Shown here piece by piece: positions 54,148-64,000 of a stretch of DNA of 64,000 nucleotides. Position 1 is the stretch's first letter, and each line of letters starts with the position of its first letter. This stretch comes from Rhodococcus koreensis (GTDB lineage Bacteria > Actinomycetota > Actinomycetes > Mycobacteriales > Mycobacteriaceae): positions 281,569 to 345,568 of the forward strand of contig NZ_FNSV01000002.1 in NCBI RefSeq assembly GCF_900105905.1, in the 5' to 3' direction. Below the pieces are notes generated by a model. It did not search any database and was not told the DNA's origin. It saw only the letters and a list, made by a program, of their open reading frames with translations. A program made the position numbers and the translations under genes.

Positions 54148-55920
54148 ATGACCATCATTCCCACATCGCCGTCCACGAACTCGGTGAAACCGAACTTCAC
54201 CGACTACGACGGTGAACGCACCCGGTTCTCGTGGTCTGACATCGAGCGTCAGCTCGGGCCCGCCCCCGGCGGCTGCAACATCGCCTACTATGCAGTCGAC
54301 CGCCACGACTGCGATTCGCACCGGAACGAGATCGCCTTCCGATTCGTGGGGCCGAACACCAACGATGTCGGCGAGCTAGCCACCACGGAGATGACTTTCG
54401 GGGAATTCGCACTCCAAGTCCGCAAGTTCACCGACGTGCTCCGCGAACTCGGCGTCGGCAAAGGCGACCCCGTCGTCGTATTCACCGGCCGGATCCCGGA
54501 GCTGTACGTCAGCATCCTCGGCGCGTTGCGCAACGGAAATATCGTGTCGCCGTTGTTCTCCGCCTTCGGCCCCGAGCCGCTGGCCACGAGAATTCGACTC
54601 GGCGACGCTCACGTACTGGTAACCACCGAGCAGCTGTACCGGCGACGGGTGGAGAAGATCCGCGGCTCGCTGCCCTCCCTCCGACACATTCTGGTGGTGG
54701 GGGATTCCGGATCGACCACCGACATTCCGGACACGCTCGACTTCCACAGTGCGATGGCGGACGCCGACGGGGACTGCGACATCACCCCGACCTCCGCCGA
54801 CGATGCTGCCCTGCTGCATTTCACCAGTGGAACCACCGGTACCCCGAAGGGTGCGATCCACGTCCACGGCGCCGTGGCCACACATTATGCAACCGGACTG
54901 TACGCCCTCGACCTGCATCCCTCGGACGTGTTCTGGTGCACGGCCGATCCGGGCTGGGTCACCGGCACGTCGTACGGGGTGATCACACCGCTGTTGCACG
55001 GCGTCACGTCGATCGTCGACAGCAACGAATTCGACGCCGAACGGTGGTACCGCATCCTCGAAGAGCAGGCCGTCACGGTCTGGTACACCGCGCCGACCGC
55101 GATCCGCATGCTGATGAAGTCCGGTCCGGAGCTGGCGCACAAGTACTCCCACCCGAACCTGCGGTTCATCGCGAGCGTCGGCGAACCGCTCAACCCCGAC
55201 GCCGTGTTGTGGGGACGAGATGTGCTCGGACGGCCCATCCACGACAACTGGTGGCAAACCGAGACGGGCGGCATCATGATCGCCAACACACCCGGCTTCG
55301 CCATCAAACCGGGATCGATGGGTCGACCGCTTCCCGGCATCGACGCGTGCATCGTCCGGCGCACAGACGATGGCGGGACCGCACCCGTCGAAACACCGAA
55401 TGTGGAGGGGGAACTCGCGATACGACGCGGCTGGCCCTCGATGTTCCGCGGCTATCTGAACAACGACGACCGGTACCGGCGTGCATTCGCCGGCGACTGG
55501 TATCTGACCGGCGACCTGGCCAAGCGCGACGCAGACGGCTACTACTGGTTCGTCGGCCGCGCGGACGACGTCATCAAATCGGCGGGTCATCTCATCGGCC
55601 CTTTCGAGGTCGAGAACGTCCTCATGGAACACCCCGCGGTCGCCGAAGCCGGAGTCATCGGTAAACCGGACCCGATCGTGGGGGCCGTGGTCAAGGCCTT
55701 CGTGTCCGTGAAGAAGGGCCAGAACCCGGACGACGCCCTGCGCCGCGAACTTCTCGGGCACTCCCGCAAGAAGCTCGGCGCTGCGGTCGCCCCCAAAGAG
55801 ATCGAATTCGTGGACGTCCTCCCGCACACACGGAGCGGCAAGATCATGCGCAGGCTGCTGAAGGCACGCGAACTCGGTCTACCGGAGGGAGACACATCGA
55901 CCCTGGAGGTAGGCGGATGA
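54148..55920 (+). CDS. acsA: Acetyl-CoA synthetase (AMP-forming)
   Basis: A 590-residue adenylate-forming ligase. Core motifs: [20 protein letters not shown] (P-loop), [10 protein letters not shown] (adenine/acyl site), [20 protein letters not shown] and [20 protein letters not shown] (hinge), and the catalytic Lys in [12 protein letters not shown]. The Trp in WWQTETGG is typical of short-chain acetate specificity. It makes acetyl-CoA from acetate, ATP and CoA. The stop overlaps the E1alpha start (ATGA), tying it to the pyruvate dehydrogenase genes. The C-terminal Lys is the usual acetylation target; a GNAT gene lies at 41970. Confidence 0.88.
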   Translation: MTIIPTSPSTNSVKPNFTDYDGERTRFSWSDIERQLGPAPGGCNIAYYAVDRHDCDSHRNEIAFRFVGPNTNDVGELATTEMTFGEFALQVRKFTDVLRELGVGKGDPVVVFTGRIPELYVSILGALRNGNIVSPLFSAFGPEPLATRIRLGDAHVLVTTEQLYRRRVEKIRGSLPSLRHILVVGDSGSTTDIPDTLDFHSAMADADGDCDITPTSADDAALLHFTSGTTGTPKGAIHVHGAVATHYATGLYALDLHPSDVFWCTADPGWVTGTSYGVITPLLHGVTSIVDSNEFDAERWYRILEEQAVTVWYTAPTAIRMLMKSGPELAHKYSHPNLRFIASVGEPLNPDAVLWGRDVLGRPIHDNWWQTETGGIMIANTPGFAIKPGSMGRPLPGIDACIVRRTDDGGTAPVETPNVEGELAIRRGWPSMFRGYLNNDDRYRRAFAGDWYLTGDLAKRDADGYYWFVGRADDVIKSAGHLIGPFEVENVLMEHPAVAEAGVIGKPDPIVGAVVKAFVSVKKGQNPDDALRRELLGHSRKKLGAAVAPKEIEFVDVLPHTRSGKIMRRLLKARELGLPEGDTSTLEVGG

Positions 55921-56915
55921 CTGCCCCGGACTTTCCCTACGACAAGACGTTCGCGGTCGAGTTGCTGACGGACATGCTGCGCATCCGCCGCTTCGAGGAG
56001 AAGGCAGCAGAACTGTACGGTGCCCAGAAGATCCGCGGCTTCCTGCATCTGTACGTGGGGGAGGAAGCGGTCGCGGTCGGGGCCCTGCATGCGTTGTCTC
56101 CGGGCGACGCGGTGGTCGCGACCTACCGCGAACACGGCCACGCGCTCGTGCACGGTGTCCCGATGAACGCGATCATGGCCGAGATGTTCGGGAAACGCGA
56201 AGGCTGTTCGAGGGGCCGAGGCGGATCGATGCACCTCTTCGACGCCGCCACCCGCTTCTACGGGGGCAATGCGATCGTCGCCGGCGGCCTACCACTCGCG
56301 GCCGGCCTGGCGATGGCAGACAAGATGCAGGGCAAGCGCCGGGTGACGGCCTGCTTCTTCGGCGAAGGTGCCATGGCGGAGGGCGCCTTTCACGAGACCA
56401 TGAATCTCGCATCCCTGTGGCAGTTACCGGTGCTGTTCTGCTGTGAAAACAACCTGTACGCCATGGGAACAGCCTTGTCCCGTTCGGAATCGCAAACGGA
56501 TCTGTGCGTCAAAGCCGCGTCGTTCGACGTCCCGACGCTCAAGGCGGACGGGATGGATGTGATCGCCTCATTGCACGCGGCCCGCTCCGGTGCCGCCCAC
56601 GTCCGCACGACCGGAGGCCCCTTCTTCATCGAGTTCCAGACGTACCGATTTCGTGCCCATTCGATGTTCGACCCAGAACTGTATCGCGACAAGGCGGAAG
56701 TGGAGTCGTGGAAGGAGAGGGGCCCGATCCACACCTTCTCGGCACGGCTCAAAGCGCTCCAGTTGTTCTCGGAGGAGGAGTTCCTCCGTATCGACGACCG
56801 CGTCATGTCGGAGGTCGATGCTGCGGTGACCTTCGCCGAGGCCGGTACCTGGGAGGCGCCGGAGGATCTCCTGCGCGACGTACTCACACCGGCGCAAACC
56901 GAGGAGGCGTCGTGA
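55917..56915 (+). CDS. pdhA: Pyruvate dehydrogenase E1 component, alpha subunit
   Basis: A 332-residue thiamine-diphosphate enzyme subunit. [53 protein letters not shown] and the ThDP/Mg motif [20 protein letters not shown] followed by [13 protein letters not shown] define the family. With the beta subunit it decarboxylates pyruvate (or a related 2-oxo acid) and acylates the E2 lipoyl group. Its start and stop overlap its neighbours by 4 bases (ATGA, GTGA). Confidence 0.9.
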   Translation: MTAPDFPYDKTFAVELLTDMLRIRRFEEKAAELYGAQKIRGFLHLYVGEEAVAVGALHALSPGDAVVATYREHGHALVHGVPMNAIMAEMFGKREGCSRGRGGSMHLFDAATRFYGGNAIVAGGLPLAAGLAMADKMQGKRRVTACFFGEGAMAEGAFHETMNLASLWQLPVLFCCENNLYAMGTALSRSESQTDLCVKAASFDVPTLKADGMDVIASLHAARSGAAHVRTTGGPFFIEFQTYRFRAHSMFDPELYRDKAEVESWKERGPIHTFSARLKALQLFSEEEFLRIDDRVMSEVDAAVTFAEAGTWEAPEDLLRDVLTPAQTEEAS

Positions 56916-57886
56916 AAATCACCTTCCGAGATGCGATGCGGGAAGCGATCCGTGAGGCAATGCACTCCGATCCGCGGGTGTTTCTCATGGGGGAAGACGT
57001 GGGACGCTACGGCGGTACATACGCGGTGTCCAAGGGCCTGCTCACTGAATTCGGGGAGGAGAGGATCCGCGACACCCCGCTCTCGGAGTTGGGTTTCGTG
57101 GGCATCGGTATCGGGGCGGCCGTGGGCGGGATGCGCCCGATCATCGAGGTGATGACCGTCAACTTCAGCCTGCTCGCTCTCGACCAGATCGTGAACACCG
57201 CGGCATCGCTCCGGCACATGTCGGGCGGACAATTCTCCGTCCCAGTGGTGGTGCGCATGGCGACCGGCGCCGGCAGGCAACTCGCCGCCCAGCATTCGCA
57301 CAGCCTCGAGAACTGGTATGCCCACATCCCCGGCATCCGGGTCCTGGCGCCCGCGACGGTGGCGGACGCGCGCGGCATGCTCCGACCCGCCCTCGCGGAC
57401 CCCGATCCGGTGATCATCTTCGAACACACCCAGCTGTACAACTCGTCGGAAGACCTCGAGGGACCCGTCCCGGTGAACATCGACTCGGCAGCGGTACGCC
57501 GGGAGGGAAGCCACATCAGCCTGATCACCTACGGTGGTTCGCTGCCCAAGGTCCTCGCCGCCGCCGACGTCCTGGCGGAGAAGGGAATCGCCGCCGAGGT
57601 CGTCGACCTTCGGGTGCTGCGCCCCCTCGACACCGATACCATCGCTGCATCGGTCCGAAAGACACACCGCGCCGTGGTGGTCGACGAGGGCTGGCGCACC
57701 GGCAGTCTCGCGGCGGAAGTCATGGCGCAGATCGTCGAACGCGAATTCTACGAGCTCGACGCGCCACCTCGCCGCGTGTGCAGCGCCGAGGTCCCGGTGC
57801 CCTACGCCAAGCATCTCGAATACGCGACCCTCCCTCAGGTCGAAACCATTGTGTCCACGGCATGGAATGTGATCGGCGATCGGTAG
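56912..57886 (+). CDS. pdhB: Pyruvate dehydrogenase E1 component, beta subunit
   Basis: A 324-residue transketolase-like subunit. GTG 56912 overlaps the previous stop. [60 protein letters not shown] and [20 protein letters not shown] are family hallmarks. The C-terminal domain ([31 protein letters not shown]) is complete. It pairs with the alpha subunit to form the alpha2beta2 E1. Confidence 0.9.
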   Translation: MKITFRDAMREAIREAMHSDPRVFLMGEDVGRYGGTYAVSKGLLTEFGEERIRDTPLSELGFVGIGIGAAVGGMRPIIEVMTVNFSLLALDQIVNTAASLRHMSGGQFSVPVVVRMATGAGRQLAAQHSHSLENWYAHIPGIRVLAPATVADARGMLRPALADPDPVIIFEHTQLYNSSEDLEGPVPVNIDSAAVRREGSHISLITYGGSLPKVLAAADVLAEKGIAAEVVDLRVLRPLDTDTIAASVRKTHRAVVVDEGWRTGSLAAEVMAQIVEREFYELDAPPRRVCSAEVPVPYAKHLEYATLPQVETIVSTAWNVIGDR

Positions 57887-57901
57887 GAACGAGGCACTGT
57901 C

Positions 57902-59038
57902 ATGTTCGATTTCACGCTGCCTTCCCTGGGCGCCGACATGGACGAAGGAACGTTGACGGACTGGTTGGTCAAACCCGGGGACGCGGTCGAGCGCGGTCAG
58001 GCGATCGCGACGGTCGACACCGTGAAAGCGGCCGTGGACGTGGAGATCTGGCAGAGCGGCACCGTTCACCGACTCCTCGTCGAGCCCGGAACGACCGTGT
58101 CGGTCGGAACCCCGTTGGCAACCCTGATCAGCCCCGGAGAATCACCACCACCGGAGCGACCTACGGCCGATGCGGTGCCCGGCACCACTGCGGCCGCCCC
58201 CGCACCGGAACCGGCACCGCGACGCAAGGTCTCGCCCAGGGCGCGCAGGGAAGCGGAAAGAGCAGGAATCGATCTCGCCGGTGTCACCGGGACAGGCGCC
58301 GACGCTGCGGTCACGCTCGACGACGTCCAGCGCGCGGCAGCCCATGGCGTCGAGCACGGACCGGCCGAGGCCAAGACCCGCGACATGCGCGGCGCCATCG
58401 CCGCGTCCATGAGCCGCTCCAAGCGGGAGATCCCACACTACTACCTGATGGACGAGATTCCACTTCGGACGGCGACGGACTGGTTGCGCACCGAAAATGC
58501 CGCCCGCCCGATCACCGAACGAGTCCTCCTCGCCGCCGTGCAACTCAAGGCAGTAGCGCTCGCTGCCCAGCAGTTCCCGGACCTCAACGGGTTCTGGCTG
58601 GACGGCGAGTTCCGGCCGGCACCCCACATCCACCTCGGGGTGGCGATCTCGCTGAGAGGAGGCGGTCTGGTCGCTCCCGCGATCCACGACACCGCCGACA
58701 AACCCCTCTCCCAGCTGATGGTGGAACTTAACGATCTGGTGACCCGCGCCCGCGCCGGCTCGCTGCGCAGTTCCGAGATGTCGGACCCGACGTTGACCGT
58801 GACGAACCTCGGCGAACACGGGGTCACCACGGTATTCGGTGTGATCTATCCGCCGCAGGTGGCGCTGGTGGGTTTCGGGAAACCCAGTGAACGCCCCTGG
58901 GTGTTCGAGGGTGAACTGCAGGTCGCGACGGTGGTGACCGCCACCCTCGCCGCCGATCATCGTGCCAGCGACGGAACACGGGGTGCACAGTTCCTGAGCC
59001 GAATCAACGAATTGCTCCAACAGCCGGACACGTGGTGA
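57902..59038 (+). CDS. pdhC: Dihydrolipoamide acyltransferase, E2 component
   Basis: A 378-residue acyltransferase. Residues 1-78 form one lipoyl domain with the lipoylated Lys in IATVDTVKAAVDVE. A Pro/Ala-rich linker leads to the E1/E3-binding region (KVSPRARREAERAGIDLAGV). The catalytic domain from about residue 160 has DHRASDGTRGAQFL, the HxxxDG active site. It is short for an E2 but complete. An E3 (dihydrolipoamide dehydrogenase) gene is not in this operon; the complex would need one from elsewhere. Confidence 0.9.
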   Translation: MFDFTLPSLGADMDEGTLTDWLVKPGDAVERGQAIATVDTVKAAVDVEIWQSGTVHRLLVEPGTTVSVGTPLATLISPGESPPPERPTADAVPGTTAAAPAPEPAPRRKVSPRARREAERAGIDLAGVTGTGADAAVTLDDVQRAAAHGVEHGPAEAKTRDMRGAIAASMSRSKREIPHYYLMDEIPLRTATDWLRTENAARPITERVLLAAVQLKAVALAAQQFPDLNGFWLDGEFRPAPHIHLGVAISLRGGGLVAPAIHDTADKPLSQLMVELNDLVTRARAGSLRSSEMSDPTLTVTNLGEHGVTTVFGVIYPPQVALVGFGKPSERPWVFEGELQVATVVTATLAADHRASDGTRGAQFLSRINELLQQPDTW

Positions 59039-59046
59039 GGACGACG

Positions 59047-59295
59047 ATGAACGCTGAATCGATCGACTCGAAAGTTTTGCACGCATTGCGGGATATCGCT
59101 CCGGAGATCGAGGACGAGGAGGTGTCTCCGGACGTGCCGTTGCGCGATCAGGTCGATCTGGACTCGATGGACTGGCTGAACTTCCTGGTGCGCCTGCATG
59201 CCGTGTTCGACGTCGATATCCCGGAATCCGACTACGCGACGCTGGTGACCGTGGAGGACATCGTCGAATACATTTCGTCGCATACACACGCCTGA
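59047..59295 (+). CDS. acpP: Acyl carrier protein
   Basis: An 82-residue four-helix carrier with acidic surface. QVDLDSMDWLNFLVRLHAVF holds the DSMD phosphopantetheine site; PESDYATLVTVEDIVEYI is helix 3-4. ATG 59047 has GAGG about 7 bases upstream. It ends the acs-pdh operon and is 8 bp from the E2 stop. A carrier protein in this position suggests that acyl groups made here are passed to a dedicated ACP, but no partner enzyme is adjacent. Confidence 0.82.
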   Translation: MNAESIDSKVLHALRDIAPEIEDEEVSPDVPLRDQVDLDSMDWLNFLVRLHAVFDVDIPESDYATLVTVEDIVEYISSHTHA

Positions 59296-59306
59296 CGAAC
59301 GAGCGA

Positions 59307-62080
59307 CTACGGCGCGATCTCGGCCGCCGCTCGGGTGGCGGTGCTGCGCGGTGTTCGTCGCCGGTGCCATCGCCACAGTTCGTCACATCCCCAGACGACG
59401 AATGGTAGCGGAAGGAGCCACAGCACCTGGTTCCACTGTGGGGGTACGGTGCCGAAAACCTGTCGAAGCACCGGCACTGTGACGACCAGCGCGGCAAAAC
59501 ACACCTCGAAGGCGATGCCCCACAGCAACAAGGGATTGGAATTGACCCCTACCTCGGTGAGCGACGCGTGTTCGGTGCGCGCGGCGAACGCAGTGCCGAT
59601 CTGACAGGCAACGATACCGAGGAAGCTCATTGTCGTCGCCGATTGCCAGGTGTGGTGCAGGTTTCCGGCACCCACATCGGCACCCACATACCAGCCGCCT
59701 TCGAGAAGTGTCGTGAAGAACAGTGCCATCACCAATACTGCCGACACACCTCCGAGCAGGCCCCACGACCGGACGAGGATTCCCCGGTCGACCACGTTCT
59801 GGGTGCGCGTGCGCGGACGCCGATCCATCAGGCCCGGTTCCGCCTTCTCCCGACCCAACGCCAGCGCCGGCAAGGTCTCGGTGCCCAGGTCGATGGCGAG
59901 GATCTGCATCACCGTTAGGGGGAGGGGAACCTGTCCGCCGGGAGAGGCGCGTAGACGAGGAACGGCACCACCTCGGGGGTGGCGTGCGCGAAAATGTAGA
60001 CGATGAATTTGCGGACGTTGTCGTAGACCCTCCGGCCCGCCTCGACGGCGCTGACGATGGTCGCGAAATTGTCATCGGTGAGGACCATCGTCGCGGGCCT
60101 CCCGCGCGACATCGGTGCCGACCGCCCCATCGCCACACCGATATCGGACCGTTCGCAACGCGGGAGCGTCGTTGACGCCGTCACCGGTCATGGCGACGAC
60201 CTGCCCGCTGGTCGCGCAGGGCGTCGGTGATCCGTAACTTCGCCTCGGGGGAACTGCGAGCGAAGGATCAACTCGACGTCCGGTGGCGAGCAACCTGTCC
60301 AGATCGGGTTCGGGCATCTGCTCGAGTTCCGCGCCGGTGACGACCCGCAGACCGGCGTGCCCGAATCCCCACGCTCCGTGCCGATCCCTCGTGCGGTGAG
60401 GCCGTGATCACGCCGGTGACGACGATGATCCGAATTCCCGCCGAATGACACCTGGCGACGGCCGCCGCCACTTCCGGGCGCGGGAGGATCGAGCATCGCC
60501 GCGATTCCGAGGAGGGTGAGGTCGCTCTCCGCCTCCCCCCGCGTCAGTCCCGGGTGGGTGCCGCGTCGAGGTCGCGCTCGGCGACGGCGAGCAGACGCAG
60601 ACCTTCTCGCGCCCAGTCGCGTATGAGGTTCGCGGTGAACTCCCGATCGGAACCGGTGAAGACCCTGTCCGCACCCGCCGGACAGGCGATGCGGGTACAC
60701 CGGTCCAGAATCTCTTCGGGCGCTCCCTTGACGTGAACGTGCAGCCTGTCGCCGATACGATCGACGGTGGACATCCTGCGCAACTCTGGGGTCGAAATGG
60801 AACTGCGACAACCGGATTGCGCCAGCGGCCTCACCTGTGACTCCCAAGGACAGCGCGGCGTGGGCAGCAACGCCACCTCCGTCGGATCACCGGGTTCGAC
60901 ACCGGAACTCGGGCGGCGGATCTCCGCGCTACAGCACGCGACGACGGCCCGGGGCCGCCCGACCTGCCGGAGCATCCGGTGCCGGAACGGCGACGGAGCC
61001 ATCGAATGTCACGAGCACCGTCGGCGGGTCCACAACTTGGTGGGTGGCGCATCCGGTTCATCGTCAGGGTGCCGGTCTTGTCGGTACAGATGACGCTGGT
61101 GGAACCGAGAGTCTCCACGGCCGACAGGCGTTTCACGAGGGCGCCCTGTCGGGCGAGAGTGCGCACGCCCACCGCGAGAGAGCCAAGGTGATCGTGGGGC
61201 AGCAATCCCTCGGGCACGTTCGCGACAAGCAGACCCGATGGCGAAATTGACCGAATCGTCGAGCGACAATCCCGCCATGAGCGTCCCCAGCGGGGATGAA
61301 CGCCAGACCCATCGCTACCGCAACCGCCGCGATCAGCCAGGCCACGCGCTTCACCTGTTTCTCGAGGGGGCTTTCCTCGTGGCCCACGCGTTGTGACAGC
61401 GCAGCGATGCGTCCGAGTTCGGTATGCATTCCGGTGGCGAACACGACCGCGGTGGCATCGCCGCCCACAACGTTGGTGCCGCTGAAGACGATGTCCGGCG
61501 CCTCGATCAACGGTCCCGTGGTCGACCCGGCGTCGAAGCGGATCAGAACCGGCACGGACTCACCGGTGAGTGTCGACAGATCGACCTCGACCGATCCCGA
61601 CAGAAGTCGCGCATCGGCAGACACCCGGTCGCCTTCGGACAGGAAGATCACTTCACCCGGCACCAGTGACCGCACGTCGACCGTCTCCGTCGTTCCCTGA
61701 CGGGCGACGCGCGCCCTGGCCGGCAGAAACGCCGCCAGCGCCTCGACCGCCTGCTCGGCGTGCCGTTCCTGCACGAACGCAAAGGCGGCGTTGAGCAGGA
61801 TCACGATGACAATCGCGACACCCAGCGGTGCCGAACCGCTGATACCGGCGAGAACGGCAGCCATCCACAAGAGCAGCGCCAGCGGATGCGTGAACTGGCG
61901 CACTAGTTGTCGGGGCCAGGCGCGACCGTGATGCCGTATCAGTTCATTGGTCCCGTAAACGAGTGTTCGCCGCTCCGCTTCTCTCGGGGACAGGCCGTCC
62001 CGTCTGGTGCGGAGGTCACGCAGAAGCCGGTCAGTCGACTCCTGAGGGTCCACCTGCGCAGTTTCGGTCGCTGTCACCAT
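59307..62080 (-). pseudogene. Cation-transporting P-type ATPase, multiply frameshifted
   Basis: From ATG 62080 ([20 protein letters not shown]) the sequence codes for a P2-type ATPase. In order it shows [49 protein letters not shown], the helix [33 protein letters not shown] (phosphorylation site), [26 protein letters not shown] and the C-terminal helices NNPLLLWG-type ([19 protein letters not shown]). These blocks need at least six frame changes between 61280 and 59915. Either the gene has decayed or this stretch has sequencing errors. Confidence 0.8.
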
Positions 62081-62177
62081 CGCGCTCCTGGTCGTCGGGC
62101 CATTCCAGCACGGATGAGGTGGGACGGGCCGGCGGAGTTCTTCTCCGACGGTGCGCCACCGATGGTCGCGAGGAAAG

Positions 62178-62189
62178 GGACCTTGGTCC
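62178..62189. promoter_or_regulatory. Dyad GGACCTTGGTCC between the ATPase genes
   Basis: GGACC and GGTCC arms with a 2-base spacer, within AGGGACCTTGGTCCT. It lies 98 bp from the minus-strand ATPase start and 45 bp before the plus-strand ATPase. Half-sites resemble DosR half-sites, but spacing is shorter. Confidence 0.35.
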
Positions 62190-62233
62190 TCACTTGCCAT
62201 CGCACGCCGCCTTAACGGGTTCGGGCTGCAACG

Positions 62234-64000
62234 ATGGAGACACGCGTCCTCACGCGTCGACCCTCGACGAGGGAAGGTCCATGCACGACACACGAACCCA
62301 CACACAACGTGGAAATCGCACCTCGCGAGGCTGCCGGCCCCCACCTGCTGGCAGTCACCTCGGTGGCGCTCGTGTCCGGCATTGTGGCCAGTTCGCTGGG
62401 TCGTCCTAGCGTTGCGGACGTGTGTTGGGCGGTCGGCACTGTGGTATCCCTGATACCTGCTGTGGGATGGGTCGTCGTGTCACTCCTTCAGCGCACGGCT
62501 GGTGTCGACCTCATCGCCGTGCTCGCCCTCCTGGGAACACTCACGGTCGGCGAATACCTGGCAGGTGCACTCATCGGGTTCATGCTCGCGACGGGACGGA
62601 CGCTCGAATCCGCGGCCGAACGACGCGCGTCACGCGATCTGCGTGCCCTCCTCGAACGCGCACCACAAAGAGCACACAAACGGATCGGCGAGAACGTCGT
62701 CCTCGTACCCCTTGACGACGTCGAGCCCCACCGATCTGCTGGTTGTCGCCTCTGGCGAGGTGGTCCCCGTCGACGGCGTCGTCGCCGACCGACCGGCGGT
62801 CCTCGACGAGTCCGCGCTCACCGGGGAGTCACTTCACGTCGAAACGACGGGTCGGGGAATCGGTGCGCAGCGGGGTGGTGAACGTAGGATCGACGATCGA
62901 ACTGCGTGCCACCGCGAACGCGGCGGACAGCACCTATTCCGGCATCGTCCGACTGGCTCAGGCAGCAGCAAACGACAAGGCACCGATCGTGCGGATCGCC
63001 GACCGCTTCGCCGTCTGGTTCCTTCCCCTGACCCTGCTGGTGTCGTCTCTCGCGTGGTGGCTGAGCGGTTCAGCCGTGCGCGCGGTCGCAGTCCTCGTCG
63101 TTGCGACACCGTGCCCGCTGCTGCTCGCCGCCCCTGTTGCCATCGTGTCGGGGCTGTCTCGCGCTTCCCGGATCGGTGTCGTCATCCGCGGCGGTGGAGC
63201 GTTGGAAACACTCGGTCGAGCGCAGACCCTGGTAATGGACAAGACAGGAACTCTGACGACCGGCAGGCCATCCGGACTCGACGTCGCAACCGCCCCCGGT
63301 CATACCCCCGACGAGGTACTCCAACTCGCCGCTGCCGTCGACCAGTTGTCTCCCCATGTTCTCGCCGAGTCGATCGTGCACTTCGCGAAGGCGCGAGGCT
63401 GCGCACTGCCACTGCCCACCGACGTCAGCGAGCAGGCCGGGACCGGGGTCAGTGGCATCGTGAACGGTCGTGCCGTCAAGGTCGGTGCGGACCACGGCGT
63501 ATTGCCGGACTGGGCGGAGGGCGTCTCGACCCGATCAGCCCTGGACGGCGCGGCGGTGGCCTGGGTACAGGTCGACGGCACGTTGGTCGGGGCGATTCTG
63601 TTGCGGGACCCGCTCCGACGAGACGCACCTCGCACGTTGCGCCGCTTGCGGGGCGCCGGGCTGGACCGACTGATCATGCTGACCGGTGACCGCCGAGCGC
63701 CTGCCCTCGAGATCGGATCGATCGTCGGACTGGACGCCGTGCTCGCGGAGCAAACTCCCGTGGACAAAGTGGCGGCAGTACAAGAGGAGAAGCGCAGGGC
63801 CGTCACGATCATGGTGGGGGACGGGATCAACGATGCACCGGCCCTGGCGGCCGCGTCGGTCGGAGTCGCGATGGGCGCGCGCGGAGCCACAGCCAGTTCC
63901 GAAGCCGCCGATATCGTGCTGACAACCGACCACCTCGCCCGGGTGGCGGACGCCATGGAGATCGCCCGGCGGTCGAGGAGGATCGCCGTCCAGAGCGCCG
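62234..64000 (+). pseudogene. Heavy-metal P1B-type ATPase, frameshifted, partial at right edge
   Basis: ATG 62234 opens a frame with two early helices ([39 protein letters not shown]) and FMLATGRTLESAAERRASRD. Near 62725 the reading moves to DLLVVASGEVVPVDGVVADR, then DESALTGESLHVETT. Near 62850 it moves again, to VRSGVVNVGSTIELRA, and is open to base 64000. This last frame has the TPC metal-site motif (VATPCPLLLAAPVAIVSGL), MDKTGTLTTG and VGDGINDAPALAAASVG. It is a metal exporter of the CtpD/CadA-like class; the ion cannot be told. Two frameshifts break it as read. Confidence 0.8.

Noticed and set aside
56390..58069. 559-codon minus-strand ORF across the pdhA-pdhB genes
   Set aside because: It spans three well-defined plus-strand genes and shows the His/Arg/Asp-rich composition of a shadow frame.

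Overview
The window is high-GC actinobacterial DNA. Codon use, the protein families and the insertion sequences all fit a Rhodococcus-like member of the Mycobacteriales, and chromosome or large plasmid cannot be told apart from the sequence. There is no rRNA, tRNA or CRISPR array that I can see. The backbone is a dense stress/dormancy gene island. Its contents resemble the DosR (DevR) hypoxia regulon of Mycobacterium tuberculosis: an HspX-type small heat shock protein, an Hrp1-type CBS protein, CBS-BON proteins, universal stress proteins, a PfkB kinase, an Rv2004c-like kinase, an Rv0571c-like phosphoribosyltransferase/hydrolase, a DUF1876 protein, pyridoxamine-oxidase-fold proteins and a PEP synthase. 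Several promoters carry a 15-bp motif close to NGGACYNNNGGCCCT, which resembles the DosR box. No dosR or dosS gene lies in the window.

Layout. 1-1560: an IS21-family istA running off the left edge, inserted into a decayed ABC exporter operon (1561-2706). 3.3-7.5 kb: two pyridoxamine-oxidase-fold genes around a ctaD remnant, then a DUF4389 membrane protein, a flavodoxin and a PLDc_N protein. 7.5-10.4 kb (minus): potassium channel, universal stress protein, SPFH protein. 10.6-15.2 kb: a broken phosphoribosyltransferase/erythromycin esterase fusion and an FtsH gene split by an in-frame stop. 15.4-18.9 kb: a GyrI-like gene cut by an ISAzo13-like element that itself carries an IS3-family element. 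Both insertions can be undone to the base. 19.0-24.1 kb: FAD monooxygenase, phosphoribosyltransferase-hydrolase, hspX, small membrane protein, hrp1 and a strong terminator. 24.4-30.7 kb: beta-CASP hydrolase, DUF7144, DUF1918, CBS-BON, USP, small membrane protein, CBS-BON. 30.8-42.5 kb: a pair of ketoacyl-synthase-III-like genes, a DUF1269-sulfatase fusion, an SRPBCC pseudogene, ppsA, and a minus-strand operon GNAT / APH-P-loop kinase / pfkB.

42.8-53.5 kb is a three-level nest of mobile elements. An IS256-family element is split by element 1, which has two tyrosine recombinases. The second recombinase of element 1 is split by element 2, which has three tyrosine recombinases and a coiled-coil protein. 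Removing the elements restores both broken reading frames.

53.5-59.3 kb: a DUF1876 gene, then a tightly coupled operon of acetyl-CoA synthetase, pyruvate dehydrogenase E1alpha, E1beta and E2, and an acyl carrier protein. 59.3-64 kb: two divergent P-type ATPase genes full of frameshifts, the second running off the right edge.

The intact genes suggest a programme for hypoxia or starvation: redox and carbon rerouting through PpsA, PfkB, Acs and PDH; protein protection by HspX, FtsH and DUF1876; and signalling by CBS and USP proteins. Mobile elements and pseudogenes are eroding it. These roles are inferred from families, not shown by the sequence.
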